Below are positions 33,328-37,401 of a DNA stretch of 37,401 bases, piece by piece. The stretch spans positions 1-37,401 of the forward strand of contig CABMCT010000075.1 in NCBI GenBank assembly GCA_902384675.1, given 5' to 3'. Position 1 is the stretch's first letter. Each line of letters starts with the position of its first letter. This DNA is from an uncultured archaeon. Lineage in GTDB: Archaea > EX4484-52 > LFW-46. Position numbers and translations under genes: made by a program. The notes below the pieces were generated by a model. It saw nothing but the letters and a program-made list of their open reading frames with translations, was not told where the DNA came from and searched no databases.

Positions 33328-33335
33328 TTTTAAAA
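33328..33335. promoter_or_regulatory. Palindromic TATA box shared by two divergent genes
   Basis: TTTTAAAA reads the same on both strands. Its centre is about 27 bp before the ATG at 33358 and about 30 bp before the ATG at 33301. No other TATA-like word fits either gene, so both leaderless genes may use this single box. Confidence 0.6.
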
Positions 33336-33357
33336 GCATTAGAAACAGAGTAAATAT

Positions 33358-34026
33358 ATGCCTCTCAAACTCAAGCTCGACCTGCATCTTCATTCTGTAC
33401 ATTCCAAGGAGGCTTTCGGCACAATCAAGGAAATTGTTCTTAAAATAAAGGAAAAAGGGCTTGACGGATTTGCCTTAACAGACCATAATTCCATAGCGGG
33501 AAACAAAAAAGCTGCGCAATTGGCGAAAAAGCACGGCATTTTATTCATCCCTGCATGCGAGATAAAATCAAAAGACGGCGACATCATTGCGCTCGGCATC
33601 AAAAAAGAAATACCTAAGGGCTTATCTTCTGAAGAAACAATCGAGAGGATACATAAACAGGGGGCGCTGGCAGCTGCCGCGCATCCGTTTGCAGTTTTTC
33701 TTCACCCGAAAGGCGGTGTAGGAGAAAAGGTTTTTGGCTGCAAATTCGATTGCATAGAAGCCTTTAATTCGCGGACTTATATCGGGAATAAGAAATCGCT
33801 TTGCGCCGCGGAAGAATTAAACATTCCAAAAATCGCAGGAAGCGATGCTCATACAACCGGGGAAATCGGGAATGCGTATACGATTGTTAACTGCAAGAAA
33901 AACGTGAGCGCGGTATTGCAGGAAATAAAGGCGGGGCACACTGAAATCTACGGAAAAAACGCAAAAAGGCTATCTGTTTTAAAGTGGATGGGAAAGAAAA
34001 TCCTCAAGAAATTCGGCGCGCTATAA
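33358..34026 (+). CDS. PHP-domain metal-dependent phosphoesterase
   Basis: This 222-aa protein is a stand-alone PHP domain with the full set of metal-binding motifs: DLHLHSVHS near the N-terminus, LTDHNS, PACEIKSKDGDI, AAHPF and GSDAHTT. Such proteins hydrolyse phosphate esters, often nucleotide-derived ones. The substrate here is unknown. The end is basic (KWMGKKILKKFG). It is leaderless from the shared TATA box and is followed 32 bp later by the HTH regulator, which has its own promoter. Confidence 0.92.
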   Translation: MPLKLKLDLHLHSVHSKEAFGTIKEIVLKIKEKGLDGFALTDHNSIAGNKKAAQLAKKHGILFIPACEIKSKDGDIIALGIKKEIPKGLSSEETIERIHKQGALAAAAHPFAVFLHPKGGVGEKVFGCKFDCIEAFNSRTYIGNKKSLCAAEELNIPKIAGSDAHTTGEIGNAYTIVNCKKNVSAVLQEIKAGHTEIYGKNAKRLSVLKWMGKKILKKFGAL

Positions 34027-34028
34027 GC

Positions 34029-34055
34029 ATAAATAATAAACCCGATAATTATCGG
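34029..34055 (+). promoter_or_regulatory. Promoter and palindromic operator of the HTH regulator
   Basis: A TATA-like CATAAATAATAAA (34028-34040) is followed directly by CCGATAATTATCGG (34042-34055), a perfect 14-bp palindrome ending 3 bp before the ATG at 34059. A protein bound there would cover the transcription start. A sister palindrome with the same layout lies after the gene. Confidence 0.65.
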
Positions 34056-34058
34056 TAT

Positions 34059-34724
34059 ATGTGGATTGCAAGATTCAGGCTAAAGGATGAAGCGGATATT
34101 TATTCTCCCTTGTGCCAAAAGCATCATATCGAGTTTTTCGGGTACCCGCTTACTTCTTTTAAGAAAAATAACAAGATGAATCTGCTCGTTGCAGGCACGC
34201 TTTCCGGAAAAGACGGCGATAAAGAAAAATTTCTTCTTGATTTGAAAAAAGATGGGCGTGTAAAGCGGGTAGAAGAGTCAAACGATTTTATCCTCATTCA
34301 TGCAGCCCATCCACTGAAAAGAGAAATCTTGAGCGAAATCACTACATTCTATAATCCGGAATGCATAACAGTAAAGCCGGTCCGTGTCTCAAGCGACGGG
34401 TGGGAATATTGGGAACTTGCATGCCTTGATAAAAAAGAGCTGTCAAAAGCTATTAGAGCCGCACAAAAGCATTATCATGGGAAGCTATTTTCAATAAGAA
34501 AGGAAAGTCTGCGGACTATTTCTATGAGAGGCGTATTGCCTGATATGACCGAGAAGCAGAAAGGTGCAATTGAGCTCGCTTTCAAAGAAGGCTATTACGA
34601 ATATCCGAAAAAGCTCACAATACCGGAGCTTGCAAAAATCGGAAACTGCGCTTATTCAACTTTCCAGGAACATCTGAAAAAAGCTGAGAAAAAAGCAATA
34701 GAGGATTTCTTTAAGTTTATTTAG
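34059..34724 (+). CDS. Bat-type HTH (HTH-10) transcriptional regulator
   Basis: The C-terminal 60 residues match the HTH-10/Bat domain of archaeal regulators: MTEKQKGAIELAFKEGYYEYPKKLTIPELAKI, then STFQEHLKKAEKKAI. The N-terminal 160 residues form an alpha+beta sensor-like region with no named domain. The track starts at 33984 inside the PHP gene; MWIARFRLKDEADIY at 34059 lies about 25 bp after the TATA box and gives 222 aa. The palindromes at 34042 and 34758 are candidate binding sites, suggesting control of its own gene and of the region after it. Confidence 0.87.
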   Translation: MWIARFRLKDEADIYSPLCQKHHIEFFGYPLTSFKKNNKMNLLVAGTLSGKDGDKEKFLLDLKKDGRVKRVEESNDFILIHAAHPLKREILSEITTFYNPECITVKPVRVSSDGWEYWELACLDKKELSKAIRAAQKHYHGKLFSIRKESLRTISMRGVLPDMTEKQKGAIELAFKEGYYEYPKKLTIPELAKIGNCAYSTFQEHLKKAEKKAIEDFFKFI

Positions 34725-34728
34725 GGCA

Positions 34729-34742
34729 ATTCGCGCGAATTC
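34729..34742. repeat. AATTCGCGCGAATT palindrome after the HTH gene
   Basis: A perfect 14-bp palindrome begins 5 bp after the stop codon of the HTH gene. It differs in sequence from the two CCGA-type palindromes. It may be a third regulatory site or a 3' hairpin. Confidence 0.45.
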
Positions 34743-34747
34743 ATGCA

Positions 34748-34771
34748 AATTATATACCCGACAATTGTCGG
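34748..34771 (+). promoter_or_regulatory. Second TATA plus palindrome (CCGACAATTGTCGG)
   Basis: AATTATATAC is followed directly by CCGACAATTGTCGG (34758-34771), a perfect palindrome differing from the upstream copy at only two symmetric positions. A further TATA-like word (CTATATAC, about 34796-34803) lies 25 bp before the ATG of the next gene, so that gene may have two promoters. Confidence 0.6.
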
Positions 34772-34825
34772 CTGAAGTTATTAATAGAATCATTACTATA
34801 TACAAGTAGTCAAATGTGATAAGCG

Positions 34826-35035
34826 ATGTATAAGGAAACTTTAAAGAAGATAGAAGGAATAGGATTAGATGCCGGATGCGCTGTAACCAGCGGACTCCTC
34901 GTAGGGGGCGCATACCTTCAAGCAGAATCAGGTAATTACGAAGACGCAGCACTTGGAGTAGCTTTCGCCATCTATTTTGCAGGTGTGCCTATTTTAGACA
35001 TTGTTCAGTATCTAAGAAAATCAAAAACCATCTAA
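34826..35035 (+). CDS. Small membrane protein, 69 aa
   Basis: After a short basic N-terminus (MYKETLKKIEG) come two hydrophobic segments (about residues 13-32 and 41-60), the second ending in a basic tail RKSKTI; it should span the membrane once or twice. No family is recognised. The ATG is about 25 bp after CTATATAC, so the mRNA would be leaderless. Its position beside the second palindrome suggests that the HTH protein controls it. Confidence 0.6.
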   Translation: MYKETLKKIEGIGLDAGCAVTSGLLVGGAYLQAESGNYEDAALGVAFAIYFAGVPILDIVQYLRKSKTI

Positions 35036-35104
35036 CCATGCCCATGTATGCCTAGAAATAAAATAGTGAGATATACACGCAATAACGAGTATCTACAGTA
35101 GCAC

Positions 35105-35245
35105 TTAGTCGCACTTAACCTTCTTTGCAAGGTTGGGGTTGTGCTTGAACAGGATTTTGCACGAGCAGTTCTTGCAGAAAATGTCGCCTACGACTTTCTC
35201 GACTTCCACTGTGCTTCTGCAATTGTAGCAGATGTAATTTGTCAT
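35105..35245 (-). CDS. rpoP: DNA-directed RNA polymerase subunit Rpo12 (RpoP)
   Basis: This 46-aa protein is absent from the ORF track because of its size. It reads MTNYICYNCRSTVEVEKV, then FCKNCSCKILFKH, and ends AKKVKCD. The four cysteines (6, 9, 24, 27) form the zinc ribbon of Rpo12, and CKILFKHNP corresponds to the family's CGxRILxKxRP. It is a small core subunit of archaeal RNA polymerase, homologous to eukaryotic Rpb12. It follows eL43 in the same direction, the common archaeal order, but 270 bp of hairpin repeat separate them. Confidence 0.92.
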   Translation of the reverse strand: MTNYICYNCRSTVEVEKVVGDIFCKNCSCKILFKHNPNLAKKVKCD

Positions 35246-35270
35246 TTTTTATCATCTCTTTAAGCATTAG

Positions 35271-35477
35271 ATAAAAATCCTGCCACTTACGTGGCAAGCT
35301 TTTGGGAATTTTTCAGCTTCGCTGAAAAAGCCTAGAGTGCAACGAAAGGACCCCGAATCCCAAAAAGCCGAGAGCGCAACGCCTTATGGTTAACAAGGCG
35401 AAGCGAACGGATTTTTCGCCATTTATTCTGTGCTGCGGGCGAAAACAGCTTGGAACTTAGTTCCATGATTTTTCGCC
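35271..35477. repeat. Hairpin-module repeat, copy B (between eL43 and rpoP)
   Basis: The order is GCCAC/GTGGC, TTTTTCAGC/GCTGAAAAA, GCCTAGAGTGCAACGAA, AAAAAGCCGAGAG, GCCTT/AAGGC, GCGAACGGATTTTT, CGCC/GGGCG with loop ATTTATTCTGTGCTGC, CAGCTTGGAAC/GTTCCATGA, then TTTTTCGCC with a weak partner. The linkers and the last 60 bp match copy A (15115-15190) closely. No gene is seen in 35246-35515 apart from this and a T-rich end. Confidence 0.75.
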
Positions 35478-35515
35478 ATCATTTTATGCTGTGGGTTAAA
35501 TATTCTGTAATTATT

Positions 35516-35920
35516 CTATTCTTTATCTTCCTTTACTTTTTTAGCTTTTGCTTTTGTTGCTCTCTTTTTTGCAGGCTTCTCTTCAGTTTCAGCAGCTTCC
35601 TTTTTCTCTTCAACTTTAGTTGAAACAATCTCTTTTGGTGCAACTGCTGCCGGCGCTGCCTCCTCAACAAAAGCCTCGACCTCGCCCTTCATTATCCTTG
35701 ATGCAACAGTCACCGGGCTGTATGCTCCGCCTGCAATGGTTATGTTGCATTTTCTGCATTTCCATATGCCTGCAGACTGCCTATCCAGCGTCAGGCGAAG
35801 GCATTGCGGGCAGACATGGTATGCGCGCGAACTTGCTTCTATTTTTGCAACTGCGTGCCTCACTTTGCTTCCGTATTTATTACCGAACCTGCCTGTTGTG
35901 CCTACTTTTTTTGTGTGCAT
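35516..35920 (-). CDS. rpl37ae: Ribosomal protein eL43 (L37Ae) with a long Ala/Lys/Glu tail
   Basis: The first 85 residues are eL43 of the large subunit: HTKKVGTTGRFGNKYGSK, the zinc ribbon CPQC and CRKC, and KCNITIAGGAYSPVT. The remaining 50 or so (VEEAAPAAVAPKEIV to AKAKKVKEDKE) are a low-complexity tail, first acidic and Ala-rich, then Lys-rich, which normal archaeal eL43 lacks. The track starts at 35929; the ATG at 35920 fits the family (M-x-TKKVG). Downstream is rpoP. Confidence 0.93.
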   Translation of the reverse strand: MHTKKVGTTGRFGNKYGSKVRHAVAKIEASSRAYHVCPQCLRLTLDRQSAGIWKCRKCNITIAGGAYSPVTVASRIMKGEVEAFVEEAAPAAVAPKEIVSTKVEEKKEAAETEEKPAKKRATKAKAKKVKEDKE

Positions 35921-35937
35921 AAAAATCATTTATTTAA

Positions 35938-36019
35938 CCTGTGACCTCGGCTTTAGCCGGGGTCGCTCCAGTGCTCGAGGTTATGGGGACCCTCGGTGTA
36001 CAAATAATCATTCATCTCC
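35938..36019. other. Structured 82-bp spacer between uL16 and eL43
   Basis: On the plus strand GACCTCGGC-TTTA-GCCGGGGTC folds into a 9-bp hairpin with one G-U pair, and CGAGG...CCTCG follows. On the minus strand ACCTCG/CGAGGT could pair just before an ACA. It is G+C-rich compared with other spacers. It could be a small RNA or a leader structure of eL43; the strand cannot be decided from the sequence. Confidence 0.3.
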
Positions 36020-36541
36020 TTAAGCAATCTCAACCCTGCATCGCATGGGCATCTTGTCGCAAACGCGTTTAGCCGCCTGCTTTGCTGCTTGGAGGCCTGT
36101 TGCATTCACTTCAATAAGCATTATGCGATGAGATTTTCTGATTCGTGCTGCAGAACCCGAGGGCTTTCCAAAAGCATGCGCCATTCCCTGGTAGAATCGG
36201 TCTGCCTGGGCTATTGCTGCCTGGGCGTGCTCCCTTAAAATCTGGTGCGGGTAAACAAGAACCTTCATGAAGAAATTCTTCTCGTCAAGAGTCTTTCGAA
36301 GATGCGAGTTCGCGGAAACACGGCCCGATTCAAGAGAATTGTGGCGCACCTGCGCATTTTCGCATGATACGACATAGACCTTTTTCTCGAATTTGCCGCG
36401 CATTGCAAGATTACCCATCTCAAAAGTATGAAGCTTCGAACCCGGAACTCCTTTTATATATGCCTTCCTATGAACAGTGACTGCTGTGCGTGTATACGGC
36501 CTCCTGAATTCCCTGTATATTCTTGCTCTTCTTAAACCCAT
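36020..36541 (-). CDS. rpl10e: Ribosomal protein uL16 (L10e)
   Basis: This 173-aa protein is full length for archaeal L10e, the uL16 of the large subunit near the peptidyl-transferase centre and the elbow of A-site tRNA. It has MGLRRARIYREFRRPYTR, the YIKGVPGSKLHTFEMGN block, the loop region VRHNSLESGRVSANSHLRK, and ADRFYQGMAHAFGKPSGSAARI near the end. It starts at ATG 36541. A TATA-like GTTATAATA lies about 36 bp upstream, with a second TATA-like box (GATTTATAAG) farther out. Confidence 0.95.
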   Translation of the reverse strand: MGLRRARIYREFRRPYTRTAVTVHRKAYIKGVPGSKLHTFEMGNLAMRGKFEKKVYVVSCENAQVRHNSLESGRVSANSHLRKTLDEKNFFMKVLVYPHQILREHAQAAIAQADRFYQGMAHAFGKPSGSAARIRKSHRIMLIEVNATGLQAAKQAAKRVCDKMPMRCRVEIA

Positions 36542-36600
36542 AAATATCCCTAAGATACCCTAATGCAGTAACTATTATAACGAAAGAAGACTTATAAATC

Positions 36601-36766
36601 TATCGAGCTTCCCCAAAAGCTCGAGCATTGGAATAACCTCGCTTACGGCGAGGTTATTTTTACCTCGCGCTTTTGAAAATCCTTCGGATTTTCACGCTTT
36701 TTCTTAATGAAAATCATGGCACTTGCGTGCCAAGCTTTCGAACCTTCGGTTCGAAAAGCTAAAAGC
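36601..36766. repeat. Hairpin array C (overlaps the end of the Nudix gene)
   Basis: Five tight hairpins follow each other: TCGAGCTT/AAGCTCGA, AATAACCTCGC/GCGAGGTTATT, TGAAAATC/GATTTTCA, GGCAC/GTGCC, and TTTCGAACC/GGTTCGAAA. The last part (AATCATG-GCACTTGCGTGC-CAAGCTTT) matches copies A and B outside the stems. The array runs into the 3' end of the Nudix ORF. Confidence 0.75.
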
Positions 36767-37204
36767 GCTCGGCTTTGTGCCTAAGCTAACAGAGTATGCT
36801 TTCAAAAAATTCTCAACCGTCCTCATTGTATACGGCTCAACAGGCAATTTTGCCAGTTCATCCAGCGAAAACCAGCCATATTCCTGCCCTTCTGAATTAA
36901 GCTTTACTTCGCCTGAATTTGTTTTGCATGCGTAATCGATAAAGATGAAATGCCTCTTTTTCCAGAATGCAGGGTCGAAAATGAATTCCTGAATGCAGAT
37001 AAATTCAATATCCGAAATATCAAGCCCTGTTTCTTCCTTTATCTCGCGCCTGAGCGCATCTTCAGCACGCTCTCCAAGCTCGATATGCCCGCCAGGAACA
37101 ACGAATTTGCCCGCCCATTTATGGGATTTCATCAGAAAGATTTTGCCTTCGGGGTTGAAAATCAGCGCGCCTACTGTGGGTTCCGGGAACTGTTGCTCTG
37201 CCAT
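36704..37204 (-). CDS. Nudix hydrolase
   Basis: This 166-aa protein has the Nudix box GGHIELGERAEDALRREIKEETGL (about residues 39-62), in which the REIKEE glutamates bind Mg2+ for hydrolysis of a nucleoside diphosphate linked to X. The fold ends near FLKAYSVSLG (about 142). The last 22 residues (AFSFSNRRFESLARKC and so on) are encoded by hairpin array C and are probably not part of the original protein. The substrate cannot be told; MutT-like cleaning or ADP-ribose hydrolysis are typical. A TATA-like CTTATATTC lies about 25-30 bp before the ATG, giving a leaderless mRNA. Confidence 0.92.
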   Translation of the reverse strand: MAEQQFPEPTVGALIFNPEGKIFLMKSHKWAGKFVVPGGHIELGERAEDALRREIKEETGLDISDIEFICIQEFIFDPAFWKKRHFIFIDYACKTNSGEVKLNSEGQEYGWFSLDELAKLPVEPYTMRTVENFLKAYSVSLGTKPSAFSFSNRRFESLARKCHDFH

Positions 37205-37259
37205 GTATTTAGATTATGTCCAAGAATATAAGAGCTTTGAGGCAATAGAAATCCAAAAA

Positions 37260-37307
37260 CTAAGCATATAAATACTGCTTCACAATGTCTTTTATGCCCT
37301 TTGCCGT
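37260..37307 (-). CDS. C-terminal end of an unidentified protein, cut by poly-G
   Basis: On the minus strand the bases before the poly-G read TAKGIKDIVKQYLYA and stop at TAG (37260-37262). This looks like a natural protein C-terminus followed after 55 bp by the Nudix start, in the same direction. It is too short to name, and its upstream part is replaced by the G run. Confidence 0.35.
   Translation of the reverse strand, partial: TAKGIKDIVKQYLYA

Positions 37308-37401
<94 letters not shown>

Overview
The window is archaeal chromosomal DNA. The evidence is archaeal-type housekeeping genes (prefoldin beta, uL16/L10e, eL43/L37Ae, Rpo12, DNA topoisomerase VI A and B), the 5' part of an archaeal 7S (SRP) RNA, two intron-containing tRNAs without encoded CCA, TATA boxes about 25 bp upstream of many start codons (leaderless genes), and Shine-Dalgarno sites mostly before genes inside operons. 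Long Asn/Thr/Ser-rich surface proteins, single-domain genes and very short spacers suit a small-genome archaeon of DPANN type, but nothing here fixes the phylum.

Layout. 1-524: SRP RNA (cut by the left edge) and prefoldin beta. 577-14263: a block of exported surface proteins, all on the minus strand. It contains one 911-aa beta-helix protein with its own membrane anchor, then two modules of the same design. Each module is a very large exported protein without an anchor followed within about 20 bp by a small protein with a signal peptide and a C-terminal membrane helix ending in the same GYYFFK word. In both modules the large gene is cut by one in-frame TAA, with an open reading frame on each side. 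14264-15723: a candidate 31-aa basic protein, a dense field of DNA hairpins, tRNA-Val(GAC) with an anticodon-loop intron and tRNA-Glu(CTC) with an intron in its T-loop. 15724-27343: small conserved and unknown genes, sufS, thiI-metG, a pilin-like protein, a transglutaminase-like protein, methyltransferases, tandem tsaC paralogues and rubrerythrin. 27371-32776: a BRO-N protein, a PLD/zinc-ribbon protein, top6A, an unlisted pseudogene of a B3/B4-domain protein, and top6B. 32777-35035: KH-domain protein, PHP phosphoesterase, a Bat-type HTH regulator flanked by two copies of a 14-bp palindrome, and a small membrane protein. 35105-37260: rpoP (46 aa, missing from the ORF track), eL43, uL16, a Nudix hydrolase and the end of another gene. 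The last 94 bases are a poly-G run, best read as a sequencing or assembly artefact.

The most unusual signals are (i) a repeated hairpin module between genes, in which stem sequences vary but stay complementary while loops and linkers are conserved; (ii) a second repeat placed at or just after stop codons of top6B and the KH gene, also with compensatory stem changes; (iii) the twin surface modules split by TAA; (iv) the T-loop intron of tRNA-Glu; (v) the paired palindromes beside TATA boxes around the HTH gene; and (vi) a ThiI homologue whose ATP-binding loop is lost. All functional statements are from reading the sequence and knowledge of the families; no search was run.
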